Both the position numbers and the translations under genes were made by a program. Of a stretch of 56,664 bases of DNA, positions 8,687 through 17,294 are shown in pieces. Under the pieces are notes generated by a model, which saw only the letters and a list, made by a program, of their open reading frames with translations, had not been told where the DNA came from and did not search any database. How positions within the stretch are numbered: position 1 is the first letter of the stretch; each line of letters starts with the position of its first letter. Source of the DNA: Oscillospiraceae bacterium (GTDB lineage Bacteria; Bacillota; Clostridia; Oscillospirales; Acutalibacteraceae); contig SVPW01000012.1 in assembly GCA_015065645.1 (NCBI GenBank), positions 1 to 56,664 of the forward strand, written 5' to 3'.

Positions 8687-9175
8687 ATGAAGGATTACTT
8701 GTTATTTGAAGCGGAAAAAACCGTTGAACTGCTGAAACGAAGAAATAAATCTGTGTCATGTGCTGAATCCTGTACAGGCGGAATGTTATCACAGTATATA
8801 ACGGCGGTACCGGGTGCTTCGTTTGTGTTTGAAATGGGGGTTTGTGCTTATTCATCCCGTATTAAGCATAATATTTTGGGGGTAAAGAGTCAAACCTTAG
8901 AAAAACACGGTGCTGTAAGCCGTCATACAGCGGCAGAAATGGCACTTAGGGTTCGTGCAATTTCGGGTGCGGATATAGGTGTTTCAATAACAGGTGTTGC
9001 AGGTCCTGAGCCATCTGAGGGTAAGCAACCGGGAACGGTTTATATTGCCTTGGCTGACGGTAAGGATATAAGGGTTGAAAAGCTTACTATTGACCCTGAA
9101 AGCCGTGAGGCTGTAAGAAAAACTGCCTGCAGTGCAGTTTTTGCGATGATTTGTAAATCTCTTGATATAGCATAA
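8687..9175 (+). CDS. pncC: Nicotinamide-nucleotide amidohydrolase (CinA C-terminal domain protein)
   Basis: 162 aa from the ATG at 8687, which has GAAAGGA upstream. An ATG at 8669 overlaps the thiI stop but lacks a ribosome binding site. The CinA-C signature SVSCAESCTGGMLSQYIT lies at about 21-38, followed by GAVSRHTAAEMA and ISITGVAGPEPSEGKQPGTVY-type motifs. It deamidates nicotinamide mononucleotide for NAD salvage. Full CinA carries an N-terminal MoCF-like domain. Here that domain seems to survive, in degenerate form, in the next gene. Confidence 0.92.
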   Translation: MKDYLLFEAEKTVELLKRRNKSVSCAESCTGGMLSQYITAVPGASFVFEMGVCAYSSRIKHNILGVKSQTLEKHGAVSRHTAAEMALRVRAISGADIGVSITGVAGPEPSEGKQPGTVYIALADGKDIRVEKLTIDPESREAVRKTACSAVFAMICKSLDIA

Positions 9176-9197
9176 GTTTTAAAAGGAGAATCAGGTT

Positions 9198-10364
9198 ATG
9201 ATGCAGAACATCAAGGTTGATGTGATTTATTATATGGGCGCTAAGGACTTTGAGATGGAGTTTAATCTTGGCGGTTGTTGTCATATGAGATTGTTAACAG
9301 CTCAGGTTAAGGATAGTAAAAGTCTTGTACATTCACTTTCCCGTGCAGTATCACGCAGTCGTGTTATTATTTGCGTGGGTCCGCTTTTCAGCGAAACGGG
9401 TCTTATTCACAGCGTTGCAAATGCGGTGAGAATACCTACCGAAGCGGTTAATAAGGAAAAATACGGTATTAATTCCAATAGTGAAGTAAATGTTATAAAG
9501 GGTTCCTTACCGCTTGTTACGGCTGATGGTATTTTTGGCGGATGTATTGTTGAAAGCGGTCCGCAATCAATCATTTTGCTTTCGGAAAGCAAAAGCGTGA
9601 GAAAAGCTTTGTTAAGCTCACTCATTCACCCTTATATCAAGGAATTAAGTATGGAGGAGCCTTCGGTTGAAAATCAGCCCGAAAAGGAAGCAGAGCAAAC
9701 CGCTAAAGATGATATTTCGGGTGAGTTGATTGCCGAAGATACTGCTGTTTCAGCAGAAGATACCGTTGTTGAGGGCGGTATCGCTGAAGAAGAGGCAGTT
9801 GAGGCTGTGGAGGATATTTCTTCATCAACACTTGTTTTACAGGAGGAAATATCGGTAGAACAGAATAACTCCTTAGCACAGGAGGTTATTGATGAGGCAC
9901 AATCGGATGAAATTGATAAGGCAGATACCACAGATGATATAACCGAAGATACTGAGGAAAATGCAGAGGAAAATGCCGAACAGGAGCTTTCTGAGGAAAC
10001 CGCAAAAGATAATTCTGAAAACAGCGGTGAAATGAAAATTGAAATGGATGAAGGCGGAAGCAAGATAGACCTTTATATTGAACCCCAGCGTGTTAAGTTC
10101 AGTAAAAAGAATTATTACGATACCCATTATGATTATGGTGAGCAAAGTGAGCTGTATTATGCCGATAATGATGAGGAAAGCGTACCACACCGCCCTTCGC
10201 TTCGTGTTCCAGTAATGATATTTACCGTTATTTTGCTTTTGGCAGTTTTGGTGCTGGTGTATTTTATGATATTTGTTCCTTTGCGTGAGGGTTATTCAAT
10301 TTCGCAGTATACCGAAACGCTTTTCACACCCGCATTTAATTTTTTCCATATTATAGGGGGATAA
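9198..10364 (+). CDS. Membrane protein with a degenerate CinA/MoCF-like N-terminal domain and a long acidic linker
   Basis: 388 aa. Residues about 1-150 resemble the second half of CinA's molybdopterin-binding-like domain: 'DSKSLVHSLSRAVSRSRVII' matches the region before GGLGPT, and 'ADGIFGGCIVESGPQSIILL' matches the APG...ILPG region. The GGLGPT and LLxG signatures themselves are lost, so catalysis is doubtful. About 155-290 is very acidic (Glu/Asp/Ser/Thr-rich, probably disordered). A single membrane segment follows (about 344-366, FTVILLLAVLVLVYFMIFV). Position right after pncC supports the relationship. Function unknown. Confidence 0.6.
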   Translation: MMQNIKVDVIYYMGAKDFEMEFNLGGCCHMRLLTAQVKDSKSLVHSLSRAVSRSRVIICVGPLFSETGLIHSVANAVRIPTEAVNKEKYGINSNSEVNVIKGSLPLVTADGIFGGCIVESGPQSIILLSESKSVRKALLSSLIHPYIKELSMEEPSVENQPEKEAEQTAKDDISGELIAEDTAVSAEDTVVEGGIAEEEAVEAVEDISSSTLVLQEEISVEQNNSLAQEVIDEAQSDEIDKADTTDDITEDTEENAEENAEQELSEETAKDNSENSGEMKIEMDEGGSKIDLYIEPQRVKFSKKNYYDTHYDYGEQSELYYADNDEESVPHRPSLRVPVMIFTVILLLAVLVLVYFMIFVPLREGYSISQYTETLFTPAFNFFHIIGG

Positions 10365-10368
10365 TTCT

Positions 10369-10839
10369 TTGTTAGTAAAAATACTTATAACTTTTTTGGT
10401 TTCAATGGTTCCTATAATTGAGCTTCGTGGTGGTTTGCCTATAGGTCTTTCGGGACAGTTCGGGCCTGAGCTTAATTATTGGGTTGCCCTTGCGGCAAGT
10501 GTAGTGGGAAATATTGTTCCGGTGCCGTTTATAATTATTTTCATAAAGAAAATTTTTGCTTGGATGCGTAAGGTAAGCCCTAAGCTTAACGGTGTTGTAA
10601 CAAAGCTTGAAAAAAGGGCGGAAAGCAAATCAGAAACGGTTAAAAAATACGCTTTTTGGGGACTTTTCATTTTGGTTGCAATTCCGCTTCCCGGAACAGG
10701 CGCTTGGACAGGTGCCTTGGTTGCGGCTATGCTTGATATGGATTTAAAGCGTGCGTTCCCTACAGTGGCACTTGGTGTTGTGGGTGCGGCGGCTATAGTT
10801 TCTGCCGTATGGTTCGGTCTGGATGTGGCACTGTTTTAA
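10369..10839 (+). CDS. COG2426-type small integral membrane protein ('small multi-drug export protein' family)
   Basis: 156 aa with four or more hydrophobic segments and the family signatures VPIIELRGGLPIG (about 15-27) and VAIPLPGTGAWTGALVA (about 102-118). The start is TTG with AGGGGG upstream, 4 bp after the previous gene. The family name comes from weak early evidence; substrate and direction are unknown. Confidence 0.85.
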   Translation: MLVKILITFLVSMVPIIELRGGLPIGLSGQFGPELNYWVALAASVVGNIVPVPFIIIFIKKIFAWMRKVSPKLNGVVTKLEKRAESKSETVKKYAFWGLFILVAIPLPGTGAWTGALVAAMLDMDLKRAFPTVALGVVGAAAIVSAVWFGLDVALF

Positions 10840-10921
10840 TGAGTTAAGGTTAGTTTAAGCTTTGAATAATATAAATATAATGGCTAAATATTGCATTTTA
10901 TTATGTTTGGGATGTGTATGA

Positions 10922-12058
10922 ATGAGATTTGAAAAAAGAATTTTTCTCTCTACCGCAACTGTTCACGGCGAGGAAATGGAGTTTGTAAAAGAAGCCTTTG
11001 AAAGAAATTGGATAGCTCCTTTGGGCTTTAACTGTGACGGACTTGAAGAGGAAATTGCACAGTATTTGGAAAAAGGTTCTAAAGAAAAATATCACACGGT
11101 TGCCCTTTGTGCGGGAACTGCGGCACTTCATCTTGCAATGAAGCTTTCAGGGGTTAAGGCAGGGGATATAGTGCTCTGTTCGGATACAACCTTTGCCGCA
11201 ACCGTTAATCCTGTTTCTTATGAGGGTGCAAAGCAGGTCTTTGTGGATTCTGAGTTTGATACTTGGAATATGGACCCTGCGGCTTTGGAAAAGGCATTTC
11301 AAAAATACCCGCAGGCAAAGGTTGTGGTTTTGGCACACCTTTACGGCTCACCGGCTAAAATGGATGAGATACTTGAAATTTGCGAAAAGCATAATGCGGT
11401 ACTTATTGAGGATGCCGCTGAAGCACTTTCTGCTACATATAAAGGCCGTCAATGCGGAACATTCGGTAAATACAATGTTATAAGCTTTAACGGCAATAAG
11501 ATAATAACCTCTTCAGGCGGAGGAATGCTTATAACAGCAGATAAAGCGGCAAGGGATAAGGCACTTTTCTGGGCTACACAGTCAAGAGAGCCGGCTCCCT
11601 GGTATCAGCATGAGGAGATAGGCTATAACTACCGTATGTCAAACGTTGTTGCAGGTATCGGCAGGGGACAGCTTATTCATCTTGATGAGCATAGGGACCG
11701 CAAGGAGCAGATATACCGCAGGTATGAGCAGGGATTTAAAGGGCTCCCCGTAAAAATGAATCCGTATCTTCCTGAAAGCGTGCCTAATTTCTGGCTTTCC
11801 TGTATGCTTGTTGATGAAGATTGTGCGGTTGACCCAATGGATATAATGAATGTGCTTAATGAGGCTAATGTTGAATCCCGTCCTATATGGAAGCCTATGC
11901 ATATGCAGCCCGTTTTCAAGGATTGTGATTTTGTCAGCGTTAGCGAAAGCAGTGTTGGTGAGCAAATTTTCAAACGAGGTCTTTGCTTGCCAAGCGATAT
12001 AAAGATGACTGAAGAGCAACAGGATATAATTATTGACATAATAAAGAGTATGTTTTAA
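10922..12058 (+). CDS. DegT/DnrJ/EryC1/StrS-family sugar aminotransferase (PglE-like)
   Basis: 378 aa, PLP-dependent. The PLP lysine is in ISFNGNKIITSSGGGM (about 181-196), preceded by IEDAAEALSATYKG (about 162-175). Members transaminate nucleotide 4-keto-sugars; the N-terminal 'FLSTATVHGEEMEFVKEAF' is typical of PglE-like enzymes. It is first in the polysaccharide locus and directly precedes a PglC-like transferase, an arrangement known from bacillosamine-type pathways. The matching dehydratase (PglF) and acetyltransferase (PglD) are not in the window, so the substrate would come from elsewhere or differ. Confidence 0.88.
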   Translation: MRFEKRIFLSTATVHGEEMEFVKEAFERNWIAPLGFNCDGLEEEIAQYLEKGSKEKYHTVALCAGTAALHLAMKLSGVKAGDIVLCSDTTFAATVNPVSYEGAKQVFVDSEFDTWNMDPAALEKAFQKYPQAKVVVLAHLYGSPAKMDEILEICEKHNAVLIEDAAEALSATYKGRQCGTFGKYNVISFNGNKIITSSGGGMLITADKAARDKALFWATQSREPAPWYQHEEIGYNYRMSNVVAGIGRGQLIHLDEHRDRKEQIYRRYEQGFKGLPVKMNPYLPESVPNFWLSCMLVDEDCAVDPMDIMNVLNEANVESRPIWKPMHMQPVFKDCDFVSVSESSVGEQIFKRGLCLPSDIKMTEEQQDIIIDIIKSMF

Positions 12059-12072
12059 GGGGATAAAAACTC

Positions 12073-12705
12073 ATGTACGCTAAATACATAAAGCGACCGC
12101 TTGATTTTTTTCTATCACTGTGTGCAATTACGGTGTTTTCACCAATTTTGCTTATATTAATTATTTTGGGTGCAGTTTTTATGGGTGGAAACCCGTTTTT
12201 TACACAGCAACGTCCCGGCAGAAACGAAAAAATATTTAAGCTGATAAAATTCCGCACAATGACAAATAAAAAGGATAATGAAGGCAATCTTTTGCCCGAT
12301 GAAAAGCGTCTTACAAAATACGGGAAGTTTCTGCGTTCAACCTCTTTGGATGAACTGCCTGAGCTTATCAATATCCTAAAAGGAGATATGGCTGTAATAG
12401 GCCCCCGCCCTTTGCTTGTGCAGTATTTGCCTCTTTACAATGACCATCAAAAACGCCGTCATGAGGTGCGACCCGGTCTTTCGGGGCTTGCTCAAATAAA
12501 CGGTAGAAATTCAATAACATGGGAACAAAAATTTGATGACGATGTTAAGTATGTTGATAATATTACCTTTTGGGGTGATATTAAGATTATTTTTACAACA
12601 TTCTTAAAAGTGTTTAAGCGTGAGGGTATTTCACAGGAAAACAACGCTACAATGGAGTTTTTTACCGGTTCAGAAAATAAAGAAGAGGTAACGGTGGCTA
12701 AATAA
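12073..12705 (+). CDS. Monotopic phosphoglycosyltransferase (PglC/short sugar transferase), initiating enzyme
   Basis: 210 aa, bacterial sugar transferase family, short form. One hydrophobic re-entrant segment (about 12-36), then the catalytic core: IKFRTMT, the Asp-Glu pair in TSLDELPELINIL and VIGPRPLL, ending with RPGLSGLAQINGRN. It transfers a sugar phosphate from UDP-sugar to undecaprenyl phosphate at the membrane, starting repeat-unit synthesis. It overlaps the next start codon by one base. A second, long-form enzyme of this family occurs at 49.0 kb. Confidence 0.92.
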   Translation: MYAKYIKRPLDFFLSLCAITVFSPILLILIILGAVFMGGNPFFTQQRPGRNEKIFKLIKFRTMTNKKDNEGNLLPDEKRLTKYGKFLRSTSLDELPELINILKGDMAVIGPRPLLVQYLPLYNDHQKRRHEVRPGLSGLAQINGRNSITWEQKFDDDVKYVDNITFWGDIKIIFTTFLKVFKREGISQENNATMEFFTGSENKEEVTVAK

Positions 12706-13679
12706 TGAAAAATATATTAATTTTAAGCGCCGGCAGAAGGGTAGAGCTTATTGAAAGATTTAAGCGTGCCCGAAAAAAGCTTGAGATAGACGGGAATATC
12801 ATTGCCGTGGATATATCCAAAACAGCTCCTGCCATTTATTTTGCTGATAGATTTTATATAATCAGTCGTATTTGCGATGAGGCTTATATTGATGACATAA
12901 TTGATGTTTGTAAAAAAGAAAATATTGATTTAATAGTTCCAACCATTGATACCGAGCTTTTAAAGCTTGCCGAAAACAGGGATCTTATTGAAAAAAGTAC
13001 AAATGCCAAGGTTTTGCTTTCGGATATGAGCGTGGTAAGCATTTGCCGTGATAAAAACAATACACAGAAATTCTTTGAAGAAAACGGTTTTGGTGTGCCT
13101 AGGTTGCTTAATGATGATGATATAAAAAGCGGCAGATATTCTTTTCCTCTTTTTATCAAGCCTAAGGACGGCAGCTCAAGCATAAACACATTCAAAATAA
13201 ATAATAAATCAGAATTAGATTTCTTTATGAATTATGTGAGTGAGCCGATGGTTCAGGAATTTATGCAGGGAACTGAGTATTCGGTAGATGTTTTCTGTGA
13301 TTTTGATGCTTCACCCATAACAATAGTTCCAAGAGTGAGACTTGCAACCCGTAGCGGTGAAATTGCAAAGGGCAAGGTGGTAAAGGATAGGGAAATAATT
13401 AATGATGTAAAGCGAATGCTTGAAATCTTAAAGCCTATCGGCCATATAACGATTCAGTGTATGAAAACTCAAAAGGGTATTGAGTATATAGAAATAAATC
13501 CCCGTTTTGGAGGAGGAGCCCCAATGAGTATTGATGCAGGGGCAGATTCCTGTGAAAATCTTTATAGGCTTTTATGCGGAGAAGAGCTTAGTTATAACGA
13601 AAATTATTCAGATAATACAATGTTTGTAAGGTTTGACAGCAGTATAATGCTTGATGACGATATGGAGCTTGTAAAATGA
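12705..13679 (+). CDS. ATP-grasp family ligase (carbamoyl-phosphate-synthase-like fold)
   Basis: 324 aa. N-terminal Rossmann-like part ('ILILSAGRRVELIERF'), then the ATP-grasp core. Recognisable elements are FIKPKDGSSS (about 151-160), QEFMQGTEYSVDVF (about 183-196) and the Mg-binding EINPRFGGGAP (about 263-273). The family joins a carboxylate to an amine or thiol. In polysaccharide loci such enzymes probably attach amino acids or similar groups to sugars. It overlaps both neighbours (1 and 4 bp) and is tightly coupled to the HAD gene. Specific substrate unknown. Confidence 0.85.
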   Translation: MKNILILSAGRRVELIERFKRARKKLEIDGNIIAVDISKTAPAIYFADRFYIISRICDEAYIDDIIDVCKKENIDLIVPTIDTELLKLAENRDLIEKSTNAKVLLSDMSVVSICRDKNNTQKFFEENGFGVPRLLNDDDIKSGRYSFPLFIKPKDGSSSINTFKINNKSELDFFMNYVSEPMVQEFMQGTEYSVDVFCDFDASPITIVPRVRLATRSGEIAKGKVVKDREIINDVKRMLEILKPIGHITIQCMKTQKGIEYIEINPRFGGGAPMSIDAGADSCENLYRLLCGEELSYNENYSDNTMFVRFDSSIMLDDDMELVK

Positions 13680-14305
13680 TAAAAGCCGTTATTTTTGATT
13701 TGGATGATACGCTTTGTCCTGAAATTGAATATGTTAAAAGCGGTTTCAGGGAAATTGCAAAGTCATATAATGACAGCACACTTTATGAAAAGCTTTATTC
13801 TTTGTTTTTGACTGACCGAAATAATGTTTATCAAAGGGCGGGTTTTTCGGAGGATGAATGTAAGCGCTGTATAGAAATATACCGTGAGCATAAGCCTGAT
13901 ATAACCCTTTCTGAAGATGCCGAAAAAACCTTATTGTGTTTGAAAAAACAGGGTAAAAAACTTGGCTTGATTACTGACGGCAGACCGCATGGTCAATGGA
14001 ATAAGATATATGCTTTGGGCCTTGATAAAATAATGGATTATATCGTAGTTACTGATGAGCTTGGCGGTATTGAATTTAGAAAGCCAAATCCACGAGCCTA
14101 TGAGTTGATGAAAGAAAAATTTGGTGTTGAATATAGTGAAATGGTATATGTTGGGGATAATTTAAGTAAGGATTTTACAGCACCTAAAAAACTTGGTATG
14201 TCATATTGTTATTATCATAACACCAACGGTTTGTATGCCGTACAGGAAAATGAAGTTCTTGATATTAAAAAAATAAATAAGTTATCGGAAGTTATAAATT
14301 TATGA
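13676..14305 (+). CDS. HAD-superfamily hydrolase
   Basis: 209 aa. Motif I FDLDDTLCP (about 7-15), motif II LITDG (about 99-103), motif III Lys in FRKPNPRAY (about 137-145) and motif IV YVGDNLSKDF (about 161-170). A small helical cap lies between I and II. A phosphatase acting on a small phospho-metabolite, possibly the sugar intermediate handled by the preceding ATP-grasp enzyme. It overlaps that gene by 4 bp and the following glycosyltransferase by 4 bp. Confidence 0.88.
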   Translation: MIKAVIFDLDDTLCPEIEYVKSGFREIAKSYNDSTLYEKLYSLFLTDRNNVYQRAGFSEDECKRCIEIYREHKPDITLSEDAEKTLLCLKKQGKKLGLITDGRPHGQWNKIYALGLDKIMDYIVVTDELGGIEFRKPNPRAYELMKEKFGVEYSEMVYVGDNLSKDFTAPKKLGMSYCYYHNTNGLYAVQENEVLDIKKINKLSEVINL

Positions 14306-15450
14306 GTAAGCGTATTTTGATAGTTTCCCAGGTAATTCCTCAATGGTATGTGAATGTGTTAACTGATTCTTTACCTGAGGGGGCACATATTGATATAATT
14401 ACGGGAAGTGAGGTAGAAGGAAATGTTATTCCTTCTCCCAAGCACGACCCCAATAGCTTTGTTTCCCGTCTTAAATGCTGGTGGCAGCATTTGAGATTTA
14501 TGAAAAAATGGATAAAAAATAATAAAGATAAGCATTATGATTTAATATTTGCTGTATCAAATCCTCCTGTGAATTCGTATGTGGGGCTTAAACTGAAAAA
14601 GGTTTTTAAAGCACCGTTTTTATATATGAATTGGGATATTTATCCTCAATGTATCGATTATATGATAAAAAATCCATTGGTGCATATAGGATGTAAATTT
14701 TGGCACAGATGGAACAGTAAAAACTATAAAAAGATTGATAAGATGCTTACTATCGGTAATGTTGTTGCCGAATCCATAAATAATGATATAAAAAATAAAA
14801 TAGATATAGATGTTATCCCAATAGCTGTTGATACAAACAGGCTAAAGCCCATTGATAAGGCGGAAAATCCTTTTTGTGAAAAGCACGGTTTAAAGGATAA
14901 ATTTGTGGTTTTGTATTCGGGCAAAATGGGTTATGGGCATAATATTGAGCTTATACTTGCCGCCGCTGAAAGACTAAAGAAAAACAAAGATATTTTATTT
15001 ATGTTTATCGGTGAGGGGCAAAAGTATGAGCTTGTTAAAAAGGCTATTAAAAACCAAAAAGAAAGTAATATAAATTTGCTTCCTTTTCAGCCTGAGGATA
15101 TACTTCCTTTTTCAATGGCAAGCGGCGATGTTGGAATAGTTGCCGAAGAAAAGGAAATGGCACACCTTTTTATGCCAAGCAAAACATATAGTATGACCGC
15201 TTGTGCAATGCCTGTTATTGGTTTATGCAGTGAAAACGATGATTTGCAAAGACTGATTGAAAATAATGAACTTGGCTTTGCGGTTAAGGATGAAAATGTT
15301 GATACACTGTGCGAAGCTATCGAAAAGCTTTATAACGAAAAAGAAACCTTGAATCGTTATAAAGAACGGGCAAGAAAATGTACCGAAGAAAAGTTTGCAT
15401 TTTCGGTAGTTGAGGAAAATTACAAAGCGTTGTTTGAAAAATATTTGTAA
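14302..15450 (+). CDS. Glycosyltransferase family 4 (WbuB-like)
   Basis: 382 aa, GT-B fold. N-terminal acceptor domain with 'ILIVSQVIPQWYVNVL'. C-terminal nucleotide-sugar domain with VVLYSGKMGYGHNIELILAA (about 204-223) and a C-terminal region containing PSKTYSMTACAMPVIG (about 292-307). It probably adds a hexose or HexNAc to the lipid-linked repeat unit on the cytoplasmic membrane face. Donor sugar not predictable. Confidence 0.88.
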   Translation: MSKRILIVSQVIPQWYVNVLTDSLPEGAHIDIITGSEVEGNVIPSPKHDPNSFVSRLKCWWQHLRFMKKWIKNNKDKHYDLIFAVSNPPVNSYVGLKLKKVFKAPFLYMNWDIYPQCIDYMIKNPLVHIGCKFWHRWNSKNYKKIDKMLTIGNVVAESINNDIKNKIDIDVIPIAVDTNRLKPIDKAENPFCEKHGLKDKFVVLYSGKMGYGHNIELILAAAERLKKNKDILFMFIGEGQKYELVKKAIKNQKESNINLLPFQPEDILPFSMASGDVGIVAEEKEMAHLFMPSKTYSMTACAMPVIGLCSENDDLQRLIENNELGFAVKDENVDTLCEAIEKLYNEKETLNRYKERARKCTEEKFAFSVVEENYKALFEKYL

Positions 15451-15464
15451 GGATGGTGGAATAA

Positions 15465-16652
15465 ATGAAGGTGCTTATGATAAATACGGTTTGCGGTATC
15501 ACAAGTACCGGAAAAATTTGCACCGATATTGCCGATATGCTCACTTCAAAGGGGCATGAGTGTAAAATTGCATACGGTAGGGGAATAGTACCCGAAAAAT
15601 ATCAAAAATATGCGGTGAGAATTGGTTCGGATAGGGATGTCAATATTCATGCGGCATTAACCCGTATTACAGATAGAACAGGTTTTTATTCAACCTCTGC
15701 CACAAGGAAATTTATAAATTGGATAAAGGAATATAACCCTGATATTATTCACCTTCATAATATTCACGGTTATTATATAAATATTAAGCTTTTGTTCCAA
15801 TATTTAAAGGAAGCTAAATGTAAGGTTGTTTGGACCCTGCATGATTGCTGGAGTTTTACGGGGCATTGCCCTCATTATGATTACATCAAGTGTGAACGGT
15901 ATAAAACAGGGTGTTATTCATGCCCACAAAAAAAGGATTATCCGTCAAGTATGCTGCTTGATGCTTCAAAGAAAAACTACCGTGATAAAAAAGCGCTGTT
16001 TACAGGGGTTGACGGTTTAACGGTTGTAACTCCGTCAGAGTGGCTTAAAAAGCAGGTTGAAACCTCGTTTTTGTCGGGATACCGTACTGAGGTTATCAAT
16101 AACGGAATTGATTTGAATATTTTTAAACCCACAGAATCTGATTTCAGGGTCAAAAATAATTTACAGGATAAAAAAATAGTTTTAGGCGTTGCAAATGTTT
16201 GGTCTGACCGCAAGGGACTAAGTGATTTTATTGAGCTGTCAAAACAACTTGACGATAATTATAAAATCGTTTTGGTGGGTGACCTTAGGGGAGCTAAAAT
16301 ACCCGAAAACATTTATCATATTTCGCATACCAATAACCAAACAGAGCTTGCTGAAATTTATACAGCGGCAGATTGTTTTGTAAATCCCACTTATGAGGAC
16401 ACATACCCCACAACAAATCTTGAAAGCCTTGCTTGCTCCACTCCCGTTATTACCTATTTAACGGGAGGCAGTCCTGAATCAATTAAGGCTGACTGCGGTG
16501 TTGCGGTGACACAAGGAGATGTTAAAGCATTGGCTTTGGCAGTTAAAAATTGTTGCCATGACAGAAAAAAATGTTTGGATGAAGCAAGGGCATTTGATAA
16601 AAATAACTGTTTTGAAAAATATATTTCATTATATGAGGAGCTGTTGAAATGA
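15465..16652 (+). CDS. Glycosyltransferase family 4 (WcaC-like, Cys-rich acceptor domain)
   Basis: 395 aa, GT-B fold. The N-terminal domain has the subfamily signature HDCWSFTGHCPHYDYIKC followed by YKTGCYSCP (about 126-155), with Cys residues that could bind a metal. The C-terminal domain contains VLGVANVWSDRKGLSDF and the donor-site NPTYEDTYPTTNLESLACSTPVI. The paralogue at 21575 shares the Cys signature. It overlaps the next gene by 4 bp. Sugar specificity unknown. Confidence 0.88.
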   Translation: MKVLMINTVCGITSTGKICTDIADMLTSKGHECKIAYGRGIVPEKYQKYAVRIGSDRDVNIHAALTRITDRTGFYSTSATRKFINWIKEYNPDIIHLHNIHGYYINIKLLFQYLKEAKCKVVWTLHDCWSFTGHCPHYDYIKCERYKTGCYSCPQKKDYPSSMLLDASKKNYRDKKALFTGVDGLTVVTPSEWLKKQVETSFLSGYRTEVINNGIDLNIFKPTESDFRVKNNLQDKKIVLGVANVWSDRKGLSDFIELSKQLDDNYKIVLVGDLRGAKIPENIYHISHTNNQTELAEIYTAADCFVNPTYEDTYPTTNLESLACSTPVITYLTGGSPESIKADCGVAVTQGDVKALALAVKNCCHDRKKCLDEARAFDKNNCFEKYISLYEELLK

Positions 16653-17278
16653 TAAGCTTCAGCGGAATAGATTGTTGCGGCAAATCTACACAAATTGACC
16701 TGCTTTGCAAGGAACTTGAAAAGCGTGGTAAAAAATATCGTGTTATATGGAGCCGTGGAGGTTATACTCCGGGTATAGAGTTGGTAAAGAAAATAATTCG
16801 CAGGGGAAAATCCGATAATCGGGAAGAAAGTATACAACATTCCGAAAAGGTTAACAGCAATTCAAAAATGAGAAAAATTTTTTTTATTGCTTCTCTTATT
16901 GATTTGTGGCGGTTTTATTCCATTTCTCTGCGGTTTAAGAGTATAGGAAAAACCGTTATTTGCGATAGGTATATTTGGGATACATATATTGATTTTAAAA
17001 TGAAATATCCCGATTATGATTTTGAACACGGTTTTTGGTGGAAATTAACCTTAAAAACCATGATGAAGCCAAAGCCTTCTTTTTGCTTGTTTATTCCGGC
17101 AGAGGAATCCATGCGAAGAAGCGAACTTAAAGATGAGCCGTTTCCTGAGCCTGTTGAGGTGAGGGAAAAGCGTATTGCTATGTATGTTAAGGAACTTGAG
17201 AATAACCGTTGGGAAAAAATTATTGATGCCACTAAAACAATAGACGAGGTATTTGCTCAAATAATTACAGAAATTTAA
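16649..17278 (+). CDS. Thymidylate-kinase-like P-loop kinase
   Basis: 209 aa. P-loop FSGIDCCGKSTQIDLL (about 4-19), DRY-type motif CDRYIWDTYIDF (about 109-120) and a lid-like Arg-rich stretch EESMRRSELKD. The fold is of the dTMP-kinase family. Its place inside a polysaccharide operon, next to a second kinase and a nucleotidyltransferase, makes a true thymidylate kinase unlikely. A sugar- or polyol-phosphate kinase activity is inferred but not shown. It overlaps the preceding gene by 4 bp. Confidence 0.8.
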   Translation: MISFSGIDCCGKSTQIDLLCKELEKRGKKYRVIWSRGGYTPGIELVKKIIRRGKSDNREESIQHSEKVNSNSKMRKIFFIASLIDLWRFYSISLRFKSIGKTVICDRYIWDTYIDFKMKYPDYDFEHGFWWKLTLKTMMKPKPSFCLFIPAEESMRRSELKDEPFPEPVEVREKRIAMYVKELENNRWEKIIDATKTIDEVFAQIITEI

Positions 17279-17294
17279 AAGATAGAGGGTATTT

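Noticed and set aside
9674-10063. Serine-rich 129-codon open frame on the minus strand
   Set aside because: It is the antisense shadow of the Glu/Asp-rich linker of the CinA-like membrane protein; low-complexity composition explains it.
16649-17278. Housekeeping thymidylate kinase (tmk)
   Set aside because: The fold and P-loop fit, but the gene is embedded with 4-bp overlap in the polysaccharide operon beside other unusual kinases, so a specialised function is more likely.
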